A stretch of 64,000 nucleotides of DNA from Salinisphaera sp. Q1T1-3 (GTDB taxonomy: Bacteria; Pseudomonadota; Gammaproteobacteria; Nevskiales; Salinisphaeraceae), in NCBI RefSeq assembly GCF_003602005.1, contig NZ_QZWD01000002.1, positions 1-64,000 of the forward strand, given 5' to 3'. Position numbers and translations under genes: made by a program. Each line of letters opens with the position of its first letter. The first letter of the stretch is position 1. Of the stretch, positions 8,693 to 18,300 are shown piece after piece. The notes under the pieces were generated by a model that searched no databases, had not been told where the DNA came from, and saw nothing but the letters and a program-made list of their open reading frames with translations.

Positions 8693-9583
8693 TCAGATTT
8701 CGCAGTCCTCTTTCAGAAATCTTTCAAGCAGGTCAGCTACGCGAAATACAGATACGTCGGTGGCTGAGCTACGCGTTGCAACCACATATCGGCCGCCCGA
8801 GGTTGCGTTCGTTCCTATGGGCGCGACCAATCGCCCGTCACGGAGCATTCGGCTGACGAGCGGAAGGCGCCCGATTGCCACGCCATGCCCTTGAGCTGCG
8901 GCTTCAAGCGTCATCGTCGAATCGGCCATGCGCGTTGTTGGCTCGATGCGAGCTGTTCCATCATGTTCTTTGCTTTGCCAGCGTGACCAGTCATCTGGGT
9001 GGGCTTCATTACCGATGACGCGTCCCGATTTCATATATGCCCAGAATTCGCTCGGCGACTGCGCGACAGCCGGCGCACAAACGGGAAACGCGTGTTCGGA
9101 AAATCCCGCTGGATGCCTCTCCGCGCTATCGCTATTCGAGCGATACCGAATCGCAATGTCGATTTCATCTCTCTCCAGATTCAAGATACGCATAGTCGTC
9201 GCCAAGCGCAGCGAGATATCGGGCTCGAGTGCTTCAATCTCGCCAAGCCGAGGTATAAGCCATAGCGTCGCCAATGATGGCGAGAGTGTGAGGCTGACAC
9301 CCGACGATGCATTGGGCGTGCGATTCAGTCTGGCAGCCGCTTCATCGATCGAGTTGAAAGACGGTGCGAGTAACCGAGCGTAGCTAAGGGCGATCGGCGT
9401 CAACTGAATCCCTCGGCCGTGTTTTTCTAACAGCGTCTCACCGAGTCTGCGCTCCAGGCTACGTATTTGATGGCTAATCGAGGATTCCGAGCGTTTCAGC
9501 CCGCGCGCTGCCTCCCGAATGCTTTGGGTTTTCGCAACCTCTAGTAGCACGCGAAGGCCGTGATAAGGCGGAAGGCTGTCCAT
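8693..9583 (-). CDS. LysR-family transcriptional regulator (GcvA-like)
   Basis: A 296-residue LysR protein with an N-terminal winged helix (TQSIREAARGLKRSESSISH region) and a substrate-binding domain ending near residue 290. The start at 9583 (MDSLPPYHGL) was chosen because the family normally begins about 10 residues before the helix-turn-helix. An in-frame start at 9661 would add 26 unsupported residues. It is divergent from an MFS transporter gene, with about 150 bases between the chosen starts, so it probably controls that gene. The effector is unknown. Base composition is island-like. Confidence 0.8.
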   Translation of the reverse strand: MDSLPPYHGLRVLLEVAKTQSIREAARGLKRSESSISHQIRSLERRLGETLLEKHGRGIQLTPIALSYARLLAPSFNSIDEAAARLNRTPNASSGVSLTLSPSLATLWLIPRLGEIEALEPDISLRLATTMRILNLERDEIDIAIRYRSNSDSAERHPAGFSEHAFPVCAPAVAQSPSEFWAYMKSGRVIGNEAHPDDWSRWQSKEHDGTARIEPTTRMADSTMTLEAAAQGHGVAIGRLPLVSRMLRDGRLVAPIGTNATSGGRYVVATRSSATDVSVFRVADLLERFLKEDCEI

Positions 9584-9733
9584 CACACATGAAATTATTG
9601 CAAGTAACCTCGGCTCATTATTCAGCAGACAGCACGCTACGGCCACCGGAATATAGTGCATCCTTTGCCAATCAGCGTTCCGAGCACGCTTGAATGCTTT
9701 CGATTGGTCCGGTTTTGATCGAACGGAGCAGTG

Positions 9734-11020
9734 ATGCCTTGGCCAATATTCCGCAGATCATCGCGGCAAATTGTTCTGACGATTTTTCTGCCTTTCACCG
9801 CCGCGTATTTGATCTCCGAGTTGTATCGCAACGTCAACGGCGTCATCGCGCCGGAGCTTCGCCAAACGTTCGATATCGGCCCCGTCGGACTCGGCTTTCT
9901 ATCCAGTGTCTTCTTGATCGCGATCGCTGCGGCACAAATACCGGTCGGTGTCCTGCTTGATCGCTATGGCTCGCGACGGGTTGTAGCTCCGATGTTGCTG
10001 CTCGCCGCTGCCGGCGCCGTGCTGTTCACAATGCCTAGTTACCCAGCTGCGGTGGGTGGAAGACTGTTGCTCGGTCTCGGGCTTGGCGCCTGCTGGGCCG
10101 GTGCCTATCGCGCCAATGTCTTATCGTGGCCTCGAGAACGGCTCCCGCTGGTCAACGGCGCCTTGCTTGGACTCTCCGGGTTAGGAGCACTGGCTGCAAC
10201 GCGCCCGGTCGAAGCTGTATTAAGCCTCATCTCGTGGCAGTCGTTTTTTCTTGGCCTTGCTGCTATCACGACGTTGCTTGCTATTCTGATTTTTGCTGTT
10301 GTTCCTTCCGAATCCGAGGACATCGATGCCTCGGGATCAGAGACGCTGGCAGAAGTGTTGCACGGGTTCCGAAAAGTCGTAGGGCACCCGCTGTTCCGAC
10401 GGGTTTGGCCGCTCACATTTATGTGCGAAGGGACGTGGCTCGCGTATCAAGGTCTGTGGGGCGGCGTGTGGTTACGCCAAGTCAGCGATCTCGACTCGAC
10501 TGCGGCCGCGAACGTTTTATTTGCTTTTGCGCTGGCAATCGTTGTCGGTCAGATCGTGTTGAGCGGATTGACCGGATGGTTGGTCAAACGTGGTGCGCGC
10601 CTGGAATGGATGATGGCCGGAATTACCGGCGGTTTCATTGCAACTCAATGCTTCATTGCATTTTTCCCGCGCGCTATGCCAACCGCGTCCTGGACCTCGT
10701 TGGGCCTACTGACTGCGGGGCCGATCTTGGCGTACGCGTGGCTTACGACGGAGTTGCCGCACGCCTGGGCGGGGCGTGTCGTCAGCCTAATCAATCTCTG
10801 TGCGACGCTCGCCGGGTTTTTGCTTCAGTATGCCGTGGGTGGGTTGATCGACTTGTTTTCGATCGTTTCTGGATCAGAGCCTAATGCCCAGCGCTGGGCG
10901 TTCGGTCTGCTGATTGGTGGCGAAGCGACCGCACTGCTTTGGTTCTTAGCTTCGAATTGGCTACCCCGGCGAATGTGGGCAACGCAAGTGCGAGAAGTGG
11001 CCGGCCAAATCGATAGATGA
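9734..11020 (+). CDS. MFS transporter
   Basis: A 428-residue major facilitator with twelve probable membrane helices. The loop between helices 2 and 3 carries the family signature (GVLLDRYGSRR), and a longer charged central loop lies around residues 195-220. GGAGCAG precedes the ATG at 9734; a GTG one codon earlier is also possible. It is divergent from a LysR regulator, the usual layout for a regulated exporter or uptake carrier. The substrate cannot be told from sequence. It is the last gene of the lower-GC island before core genes resume, and a dispersed motif copy follows its stop. Confidence 0.8.
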   Translation: MPWPIFRRSSRQIVLTIFLPFTAAYLISELYRNVNGVIAPELRQTFDIGPVGLGFLSSVFLIAIAAAQIPVGVLLDRYGSRRVVAPMLLLAAAGAVLFTMPSYPAAVGGRLLLGLGLGACWAGAYRANVLSWPRERLPLVNGALLGLSGLGALAATRPVEAVLSLISWQSFFLGLAAITTLLAILIFAVVPSESEDIDASGSETLAEVLHGFRKVVGHPLFRRVWPLTFMCEGTWLAYQGLWGGVWLRQVSDLDSTAAANVLFAFALAIVVGQIVLSGLTGWLVKRGARLEWMMAGITGGFIATQCFIAFFPRAMPTASWTSLGLLTAGPILAYAWLTTELPHAWAGRVVSLINLCATLAGFLLQYAVGGLIDLFSIVSGSEPNAQRWAFGLLIGGEATALLWFLASNWLPRRMWATQVREVAGQIDR

Positions 11021-11050
11021 AGTCCGCTTTGGGTCGAAAGCAGCCGCCCC
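11021..11050 (+). repeat. dispersed intergenic motif, copy 3
   Basis: AGTCCGCTTTGGGTCGAAAG then CAGCCGCCCC follows the MFS stop directly. It matches copy 1 (5736) along nearly its whole length. Confidence 0.6.
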
Positions 11051-11054
11051 ACAC

Positions 11055-11084
11055 AAAAAAGCCCCGATCAACAGATCGGGGCTT
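11055..11084 (-). terminator. intrinsic terminator of ettA
   Basis: AAGCCCCGATC and GATCGGGGCTT form an 11-bp stem (11059-11069 with 11074-11084) and an AACA loop. On the minus strand it is followed by TTTTTT. It lies 27 bases after the ettA stop and may also slow plus-strand transcription from the MFS gene. Confidence 0.85.
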
Positions 11085-11110
11085 GATTGGGTCGCGATGC
11101 CGTGTGGCAA

Positions 11111-12772
11111 TCAGGCCAGCTTGCGGTGCTTGGCCTTGCCCGAGCCTTCGGCCGCGCTGCCGAGGCGGCGTTTGCGGTCGGTTTCGTAATCCTGGTAGTT
11201 GCCTTCCAGGAAGACGACGTCGTCGTCTTCGAACGACAGGATGTGGGTGGCAATCCGGTCGAGGAACCAGCGATCGTGCGAGATGACCATGACGCAGCCC
11301 GGGAATTCGAGCAGGGCCTGTTCCAGAGCACGCAGGGTTTCGACGTCGAGGTCGTTGGTCGGTTCGTCGAGCAGCAGGACGTTGCCGCCTTTCTGCAGCA
11401 GCTTGGCCAGCTGTAGCCGATTGCGCTCACCGCCCGAGAGTTCCGAGACCAGTTTCTGCTGGTCGGCGCCCTTGAAGTTGAAGCGCCCGAGATAGGCTCG
11501 CGAAGGCACTTCATAGGTGCCGATGGTCAGGATGTCCTGGCCGTTGGAGACTTCTTCCCAGACGGTCTTTTCGGAATCCAGTTCCTCGCGCGACTGGGTC
11601 ACGTAGGCCAGCTCGACCGTGTCGCCGACGCGGATTTCGCCGGAATCCGGTGTTTCCTCGCCGGTGAGCATGCGGAACAGGGTGGTCTTGCCGGCGCCGT
11701 TGGGCCCGATGATGCCCACGATCGCACCCTGGGGCACCTTGAGCGAGACATCGTCGTAGAGCGTGTGCTCGCCGTAGGCCTTGGAGACATCGTGCAGCTC
11801 GAAGACCAGATCGCCCAGGCGCGGGCCCGGCGGGATATAGATTTCGTTCGTCTCGGAGCGTTTCTGGTATTCGCGCGATTGCAGTTCCTCGAACTGACGC
11901 AGACGCGCCTTGGATTTGGCCTGCCGGCCCTTGGCGTTCGAGCGCACCCATTCCAGCTCGGCGGAGACGGCTTTCTTGTGCGCGGCCTCGGACTTGGCTT
12001 CCTGTTCGAGGCGTTTTTCCTTCTGTTCCAGCCAGGAGGAATAGTTGCCTTGCCAGGGAATACCGTGACCGCGGTCCAGTTCGAGGATCCAGCCGGCGAC
12101 GTTGTCGAGGAAGTAGCGATCATGGGTCACGGCGACGACCGTGCCCGGGAAATCGCTCAGGAAGCGCTCCAGCCAGGCCACCGACTCGGCATCGAGATGG
12201 TTGGTGGGCTCGTCGAGCAGGAGCATGTCCGGTTTGGACAGCAGCAACCGGCACAGGGCGACACGACGACGCTCGCCGCCGGACAGCCTGGCGACGTCGG
12301 CGTCCCAGGCTGGCAGGTTCAGGGCTTCGCCGGCGCGGTCCAGCGTGTTGTTGATGTCCCAGCCGTCGGCCGCGTCGATGGCTTCCTGCAGCTCGGCCTG
12401 TTCGGCGAGCAGGGCTTCGAAGTCGGCATCCGGCTCGGCAAACGCTTCGCTGATCGCGTTGAAGCGGGCGAGCTTGTCGGCGAGCTCGCCGAGGCCGTCC
12501 ATGACGTTGGCCCGAACGTCCTTGGCGTCGTCGAGTTCCGGTTCCTGCGGCAGATAGCCGATGTTGATACCGGGCATCGGCCGGGCTTCGCCTTCGTACT
12601 CGGTGTCGATGCCGGCCATGATGCGCAGCAGGGTGGATTTGCCGGCGCCGTTGTAGCCGAGCACGCCGATCTTGGCGCCCGGGAAAAAGGACAGGTTGAT
12701 ATCCCGCAGGATATGTTTCTTCGGCGGGACAACCTTGCCCACGCCGTTCATGGTAAAGATGTATTGAGCCAT
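11111..12772 (-). CDS. ettA: energy-dependent translational throttle protein EttA (ABC-F ATPase)
   Basis: The 553 residues compare with 555 in E. coli. It has two ABC ATPase domains with no membrane part. The first Walker A is GYNGAGKST (residues 39-47), followed by LSGGE and LLLDEPTNHLD (Glu188). The second Walker A is GPNGAGKTT (356-364), again followed by LSGGE and DEPTNDLD. The linker around residues 240-310 is the charged P-site tRNA interaction motif typical of ABC-F proteins. EttA binds the ribosomal E site and gates the first elongation steps according to ATP/ADP. It is the first clear core gene after the island and stands alone, with its own terminator downstream. Confidence 0.95.
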   Translation of the reverse strand: MAQYIFTMNGVGKVVPPKKHILRDINLSFFPGAKIGVLGYNGAGKSTLLRIMAGIDTEYEGEARPMPGINIGYLPQEPELDDAKDVRANVMDGLGELADKLARFNAISEAFAEPDADFEALLAEQAELQEAIDAADGWDINNTLDRAGEALNLPAWDADVARLSGGERRRVALCRLLLSKPDMLLLDEPTNHLDAESVAWLERFLSDFPGTVVAVTHDRYFLDNVAGWILELDRGHGIPWQGNYSSWLEQKEKRLEQEAKSEAAHKKAVSAELEWVRSNAKGRQAKSKARLRQFEELQSREYQKRSETNEIYIPPGPRLGDLVFELHDVSKAYGEHTLYDDVSLKVPQGAIVGIIGPNGAGKTTLFRMLTGEETPDSGEIRVGDTVELAYVTQSREELDSEKTVWEEVSNGQDILTIGTYEVPSRAYLGRFNFKGADQQKLVSELSGGERNRLQLAKLLQKGGNVLLLDEPTNDLDVETLRALEQALLEFPGCVMVISHDRWFLDRIATHILSFEDDDVVFLEGNYQDYETDRKRRLGSAAEGSGKAKHRKLA

Positions 12773-12809
12773 AACGATGCGCGTGCGTGATCAAGCCGGG
12801 CCGCAATTC

Positions 12810-12843
12810 TAGGGCCTGTTGCGGTTTCGTGCGAGCCCGCGCC
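12810..12843 (+). repeat. dispersed TAGGGCCTGTT repeat, copy A
   Basis: TAGGGCCTGTTGCGGTTTCG followed by TGCGAGCCCGCGCC matches the repeat ends at 24025, 56385 and (inverted) 56669. It lies between the ettA start and the cysH promoter. It is a solo end here; no inverted partner is seen nearby. Confidence 0.65.
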
Positions 12844-12879
12844 AAGCGTGCTCGGCTCCGGGCAGCTTGTTCTGCCCGC

Positions 12880-12909
12880 TCGACGACGTGAGAATGCTAT
12901 GGATATAAC
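12880..12909 (+). promoter_or_regulatory. probable promoter of cysH
   Basis: TCGACG (12880-12885), 18 bases, then TATAAC (12904-12909) resembles a sigma-70 promoter in an unusually A/T-rich patch. A 7-bp hairpin (CGGGCAG/CTGCCCG, 12859-12878) lies just upstream. A symmetric GATAT-N9-ATATC overlaps the -10. Assignment is by eye. Confidence 0.4.
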
Positions 12910-13011
12910 CACATAATATCTATGCCGGGGTTTTAAATAACCAGAAAGCGTTTACCATGCCGCACAAGAAAGGCCGAAACGCCGGCCGACGTTTGTGATG
13001 AGGTAAACGCC

Positions 13012-13641
13012 ATGAATATCGATACCGCGAAAGCCAACGCTGAACTCGCCGGCCAGCACCCGCAGCAGATCGTGAACTGGGCTGCGAGCCTGGGCGGCAA
13101 GACGATCGTGACGACGAACTTCGGGCCGTATGAAGCGGTCATTCTGCACTTGGCGGTGCAGGCCAAGCCGGACATCGATGTCGTCTGGATCGATTCGGGC
13201 TATGCCACGCGCAAGACGTATCTGTTCGCCGAGAAGCTGATCGCGGACCTGAACCTGAACATCCACGTGTTCAATCCGTTGTCCTCGGCGGCGCGACGCG
13301 ATGCGCTGATGGGTATTCCGGACGTGGATGACCCGCAGCACGAAGAGTTCACGAATCAGGTCAAGCTCGAGCCGTTTGGCCGGGCCATGCGCGAAATGGC
13401 GCCGGACGTCTGGCTGACGGCGGTACGTCGTGACCAGACCGCGTTCCGTCAAGGCATGGATATCGTCTCGCAGGACAAGCCGGGCGGCGTGGTCAAGGTG
13501 GCGCCGGTGCTGGAATGGACGGAGCTCGACATGGAGCGCTATCTGACCGAGCACGATCTGCCGAACGAGAAGAATTACTACGATCCGACGAAGGTGCTGG
13601 GCAACCGCGAATGCGGCCTGCACAACCGCTTCAGCGCCTGA
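13012..13641 (+). CDS. cysH: phosphoadenylyl-sulfate (PAPS) reductase family protein
   Basis: A 209-residue member of the adenylyl-sulfate reductase family, which reduces activated sulfate to sulfite with thioredoxin or glutaredoxin. An adenosine-phosphosulfate binding region lies near residues 23-45, an RRDQ motif near residue 141, and the catalytic Cys in ECGLH at the C-terminus. No CC...CC cluster motif is present, which points to the PAPS-type (cluster-free) enzyme over the APS type. It is somewhat shorter than E. coli CysH (244). No other sulfate-assimilation genes adjoin it. It has its own promoter-like region and a strong terminator. Confidence 0.78.
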   Translation: MNIDTAKANAELAGQHPQQIVNWAASLGGKTIVTTNFGPYEAVILHLAVQAKPDIDVVWIDSGYATRKTYLFAEKLIADLNLNIHVFNPLSSAARRDALMGIPDVDDPQHEEFTNQVKLEPFGRAMREMAPDVWLTAVRRDQTAFRQGMDIVSQDKPGGVVKVAPVLEWTELDMERYLTEHDLPNEKNYYDPTKVLGNRECGLHNRFSA

Positions 13642-13666
13642 TCAACGTTTCGTAGGCGGTACGAAA

Positions 13667-13697
13667 AGCGCGCGGTTGCCGACCGCGCGCTTTTTTT
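13667..13697 (+). terminator. intrinsic terminator of cysH
   Basis: AGCGCGCGGT (13667-13676) pairs with ACCGCGCGCT (13682-13691) around a TGCCG loop and runs into seven T residues, 25 bases after the cysH stop. Confidence 0.9.
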
Positions 13698-13995
13698 GTC
13701 CTGCCGATACGAGCCGGCTGGGCCTGTGTGGTTTGCCTTGTCCGGCGCCGGGTGACGGCGGCCCTGGATGTCGCTCTCACCGCGGCCGGGGCGTGCGAGC
13801 CCGGGCCGGTCACGACTGCGGTCGGGCCAGACCGCAGGCCGGTGGTCCGCTCGCCGATGTGAATGGGTGACGCGGTTGTATCATTGGCGTTGCCTGCAGC
13901 GGATGCCACCGACGGGCAATGCCCGCTCGGGCCTGTCGTGGCGGGCCGGTGTGGCCGTGCGAGGTGACGACGACGGATTTTCTTGTCGCTACCTA
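13698..13995. other. gene-free GC-rich stretch before tRNA-Ser
   Basis: About 300 bases between the cysH terminator and the tRNA promoter. Frames here are only GC-driven, lack recognisable domains and have no ribosome binding site. Nothing further was identified. Confidence 0.5.
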
Positions 13996-14024
13996 TTGGG
14001 AAAGCCGATCGGATCGTTTACCAT
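13996..14024 (+). promoter_or_regulatory. probable promoter of tRNA-Ser
   Basis: TTGGGA (13996-14001), 17 bases, then TACCAT (14019-14024), about 50 bases before the mature tRNA. Both hexamers match the sigma-70 consensus at four of six positions. Confidence 0.35.
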
Positions 14025-14075
14025 ACGCGACTTCGCTGATCGGGAGCCGCCAGGCAGCCGGCAGCGAGCGACAAT

Positions 14076-14167
14076 GGAGAGGTACCGAAGCGGTCATAAC
14101 GGCACCGACTCGAAATCGGTTGGGGGTTTGTAGCCCCACGTGGGTTCGAATCCCACCCTCTCCGCCA
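14076..14167 (+). tRNA. tRNA-Ser (anticodon CGA)
   Basis: The acceptor stem GGAGAGG (14076-14082) pairs with CCTCTCC (14157-14163), followed by G and an encoded CCA (14165-14167). The anticodon arm is ACCGA, loop CTCGAAA, TCGGT, giving anticodon CGA, which reads UCG. A long variable arm (GGGGGTTTGTAGCCCCA region) and a GTTCGAATC T-loop are present, as expected for a class II serine tRNA. Total length is 92 bases. No repeat of its 3' end was noticed, so there is no sign that it served as an integration site. Confidence 0.95.
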
Positions 14168-14203
14168 TTACCCCATCTCCCCGGTCCTCGTACCCGACGC
14201 CTC

Positions 14204-14551
14204 ATGGCCGACGCCGATTCCAAGCATCGTCTATATCGCGTGGCGTTCTACAATCAGGGCGAGGTCTACGAAGTCTATGCGCGCGAGATCGCGCAGGGCA
14301 GCCTGTTCGGCTTCGTCGAGATCGAGCAGCTCGTCTTTCGTGAGCGCACCACGGTGGTGATCGACCCGGCCGAGGAGAAGCTGGCGGACGAATTCGCCGA
14401 CGTGCGTCGCAGTTATATCCCGATGCATTCCATCATCCGTATCGATGAAGTCGATCGGCGCGGTCCGGCGAAGGTCAAGCCGGCGGAAAGCGGCGAGGCC
14501 GGCAAGGTGCGCCCGTTTCCGATCTATACGCGATCCGGCCCGGGGTCGTGA
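14204..14551 (+). CDS. DUF1820 family protein
   Basis: A 115-residue soluble protein beginning MADADSKHRLYRVAFYNQGE, matching the small gammaproteobacterial DUF1820 family of unknown function. An in-frame upstream extension to 13919 would run through the tRNA-Ser gene, so the ATG at 14204 is the start. Family members are about 100-115 residues and carry the same YRVAFYNQGEVYEVYAR opening and GSLFGFVEIEQLVF segment. It overlaps the following MBL-fold gene by four bases (GTGA), so the two are probably co-transcribed. No catalytic motif is evident. Confidence 0.85.
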   Translation: MADADSKHRLYRVAFYNQGEVYEVYAREIAQGSLFGFVEIEQLVFRERTTVVIDPAEEKLADEFADVRRSYIPMHSIIRIDEVDRRGPAKVKPAESGEAGKVRPFPIYTRSGPGS

Positions 14552-15330
14552 GTTCGTCGGAGCTGCGTTTCGCGCTGCTCGGCAGCGGCAGTAAAGGCAA
14601 TGCACTGGTCGTCGAATGCGGCAGCACCCGGCTGCTCGTCGATTGCGGCTTCTCCGCGCGCGAGATCGAACGCCGTCTGGCGCGGTTGTCGCTCACCCCG
14701 GCCGATATCGATGCGATCGTCATCACCCACGAGCACGACGATCACTGGAAGGGCGTATCGCGGTTTTCGCGCGCGCACGATCTGCCGGTGTGGCTGACGC
14801 CGGGTACGCGGGCGGCCAAGAATGCCGATGCGCTCGCCGCCACCGAGCTCTATTCGCCGCACGAGCCGTTCGCGGTCGGGGATATCGAGCTGTTTCCCTA
14901 TCCTGTTCCCCATGATGCGCGCGAACCGGCGCAGCTGGTGATCGGCAACGGGGACAAGCGGCTGGGCATCCTGTCGGATATCGGCGTCGTGACGCCGCAC
15001 GTGCGCGGCATGGTCGATGCCTGCGATGCGCTCGTCATCGAATCCAATCATGACCCGGCCCTGCTGGCCGGCGGCCCGTACCCGCCCGCACTCAAGGCCC
15101 GCGTGGCCGGTCGGCTCGGGCACTTGAGCAATCAGCAGGCGGCCGAACTCCTGTCCGATATCGACACGCGCGCGCTTCAGCATGTCGTGGTCGCCCATCT
15201 TTCCGAATCCAACAATCGCCCGGAACTGGCCCGGGCCGCGCTCGCCGAAGCGCTGGCCTGCAGCCCCGACTGGGTGCATGTGGCACATCAACGCGAGGGG
15301 CTCTCGTGGCGCAGTCTGAGCAACCGATAG
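14548..15330 (+). CDS. MBL-fold metallo-hydrolase (WalJ/YycJ-like)
   Basis: A 260-residue metallo-beta-lactamase fold protein. The metal-binding HEHDDH motif is near residue 60, and further conserved His and Asp residues sit around 128 (PVPHDA), 145-150 (GILSDIG) and 221 (VVAHLSESN). The opening LLGSGSKGNALVVECG is typical of the YycJ/WalJ group, thought to act on nucleic acid or phosphodiester substrates. The GTG start at 14548 overlaps the DUF1820 stop, and the 3' end overlaps purL by 25 bases, so it is translationally linked on both sides. The physiological substrate is not known. Confidence 0.85.
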   Translation: MSSSELRFALLGSGSKGNALVVECGSTRLLVDCGFSAREIERRLARLSLTPADIDAIVITHEHDDHWKGVSRFSRAHDLPVWLTPGTRAAKNADALAATELYSPHEPFAVGDIELFPYPVPHDAREPAQLVIGNGDKRLGILSDIGVVTPHVRGMVDACDALVIESNHDPALLAGGPYPPALKARVAGRLGHLSNQQAAELLSDIDTRALQHVVVAHLSESNNRPELARAALAEALACSPDWVHVAHQREGLSWRSLSNR

Positions 15331-18300
15331 AACATATCGCCATCTATGCCGGCGCACCGGCACTGGCCGAATTCGAACGCGATCGGCTGGCCGTCGGCCT
15401 GGCGCAGGCCGGGCTGGACAGCGCCGGCCTGCGGGCCCAGGTCGTCTATATCGCGGCGTTCGCCGCGCATGCCGACGAGGCGGCCACCACGCGGCTGAAG
15501 CAGGTGCTCGAGGTCGACGGCAGCGCACCGGAGCCGCACGGCGTGCTCGTGCTGCCGCGGCTCGGCACGGTGTCTGCCTGGTCCACGAAAGCCGCGGATA
15601 TCGCGCAGAACGCGGGCGTGACGGGGCTCATGCGCCTCGATCGTGCACTGGTCTATCGGTTCGATGATGCGGCCCCGGCGCTCGCCGATCTGGCGGCGTC
15701 AGGCGTGCTGCACGATCCGATGACCGAGTCGATGACCGACGACTGGTCGCTGCTCGAAACCCTGTTCTCCCAGCCCAGGCCGCGCCGCCTGCGACGTGTG
15801 CCGCTGGCCGCCCGGGGCGAGACGGCCCTGCACGAGGCCAATCGCGACTGGGGCCTGGCGCTCGACGAGGCCGAAATCACGTATCTGGCCGAGCAATACA
15901 CGGCCCTCGAACGGGATCCGACCGACGTCGAGCTGATGATGTTCGGCCAGATCAATTCCGAGCACTGTCGGCACAAGATCTTCAACGCGGCATTCGTCAT
16001 CGACGGCCAGCCCCAGGCCGATTCGTTGTTCGACATGATCCGGGCGTCCTACAAGGCGGCGCCGGACGGGGTGCTGTCGGCGTATCGAGACAACGCGGCG
16101 GTTGTCGAAGGCCCGATGGCTACCCGGCTGACGGTCGACGGTGAACGGACCTATCGGCTGGTTGAAGAGCCGGTGCATCTGTTGATGAAGGTCGAAACCC
16201 ACAACCACCCGACGGCCATTGCGCCATCGCCCGGCGCGGCGACCGGCGCCGGCGGCGAAATCCGCGACGAAGCCGCCACCGGCCGCGGTGGCAAGCCGAA
16301 GGCCGGCCTGACCGGTTTTTCGGTCGCCGATCTGTGCATCCCGGGCCACGAGCAGCCCTGGGAAACCGATCGCGATCGGCCGACGCATCTGGCGAGCGCG
16401 CTGGATATCATGCTGGCCGCGCCGATCGGGGCGGCACGCTACAACAACGAATTCGGCCGGCCGGCGCTCGGCGGCTATTTCCGGGCCTACCAGCATGAAT
16501 CGGCGGCCACCGGCCTGCGCGGTTACCACAAGCCGATCATGATTGCAGGCGGCATGGGCAATGTGCGCCCCGGCCACGTGGAGAAGCAGGCGGTGCCGGT
16601 CGAGGCCTGTCTCGTGGTGCTCGGCGGGCCGGCGATGCTGATCGGCCTGGGCGGCGGGGCGGCCTCGTCGATGGCCAGCGGCGCGGACTCCGCGGAACTG
16701 GATTTCGCCTCGGTCCAGCGCGCCAACCCGGAAATGGAGCGGCGCGCGCAGGAAGTCATCGAGGGCTGTATCGCTTTCGGTGACGACAATCCCGTCGCCT
16801 CCATCCACGACGTCGGCGCCGGCGGCCTGTCCAACGCGCTGCCCGAGATCATCGACGCCGATGACCGGGGCGGGTCGATCCGGCTGCGCGATATTCATTC
16901 GGCGGATCCCGGCCTGTCGCCGATGGAGATCTGGTGCAACGAATCGCAGGAACGCTACGTGCTGGCGATCGCCGCCGATCGGCTCGGTGATTTCGAGGCA
17001 TTGGCCGCGCGCGAGCGCTGTCCGTACGCGGTTGTCGGCCGGGCCACCGCGGAAAGCCAGCTCGTGGTCGAGGACAGCGCGGCGCGCAGTGCGGAGGATG
17101 CGCGCCCGGTCGACATGCCGATGTCGGTCCTGCTGGGCCGCACGCCACGCATGACCCGCGAGGCCACGCGCGAATCGCTGCGGCCGGCGGCGTTCGGACA
17201 TCGCGATATCGACATCGCCGAGGCATTCGATCGCGTGCTGGGCGTGCCGAGTGTCGCGAGCAAATCGTTTCTGATCACCATCGGCGATCGCAGTATCGGC
17301 GGCATGACCGCGCGCGACCAGATGGTCGGACCGTGGCAGGTGCCGGTGGCCGACGTCGCGGTCACCACGACCGCCTTCACCGGCGACACCGGCGAAGCCA
17401 TGGCCATGGGCGAACGCGCGCCGGTCGCCCTGATCGATGCGCCGGCCTCGGGCCGCATGGCCGTGGCCGAGGCGATCACCAACATCGCCGCGGCCCGCAT
17501 CGAGCGACTGACCGATGTCCGCCTGTCGGCCAACTGGATGGCCGCCTGTGGCGATGCCGTCGAGGACGCACGTCTCTATGACACCGTGCGCGCGGTCGGC
17601 GCGGAGCTCTGCGCCGAGCTCGGTCTGGCCATTCCGGTGGGCAAGGATTCGTTGTCCATGCGCGCCCGCTGGACCGATGCCGAAGACCGCGAACGCACCA
17701 TGAGCGCGCCGGTTTCGCTGGTCGTCTCGGCCTTTGCGCCGACCGTCTCGGCCCGCGGTACGCTCACCCCCCAGCTTCAGCCCGCCGAGGCCGGGGCGAC
17801 GCGTCTGATCCTGGCCGATCTCGGGCAGGGGCGGAACCGCCTCGGGGGCAGTGCGCTGGCCCAGGCCTACGGTGCGCTCGGCGACCAGGCGCCGGATCTG
17901 GATCGACATGCCGCGCTGGCCGGTTTCTTCGATGCCATCCAGAAGCTCGCGGCGGCCGGGCGCATCCTGGCCTATCACGATCGTAGCGACGGCGGGCTTG
18001 CGGCCTGCCTCGCCGAAATGAGTTTCGCCGGCCATCTCGGCGTCGATGTCACGCTGGACGCTCTGGATGCCAGTGCGGTCGCCGCGTTGTTCGCCGAGGA
18101 ACTCGGCGCCGTGCTGCAGGTGGCTGCCGACGACGTCGAAACCACGCTGGCCACGCTGCGCGATGCCGGTGTCGCCGCGAGCGATATCGGCACCATCACC
18201 GATGATGATCGCCTGACCTTCCGGCACGACGGGGCGGTTGTGTTCGCCGCGCCGCGCGTGGATCTGCACCGTCGCTGGGCCAGCCTGAGCCATGCCATGG

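Noticed and set aside
14076-14167. tRNA-Ser as the island attachment site
   Set aside because: The island lies 3 kb away on the far side of ettA and cysH, and no duplicate of the tRNA 3' end was found near it.
13919-14203. Longer start for the DUF1820 gene
   Set aside because: The extension runs through the tRNA-Ser gene and lacks family similarity; the ATG at 14204 fits the family N-terminus.
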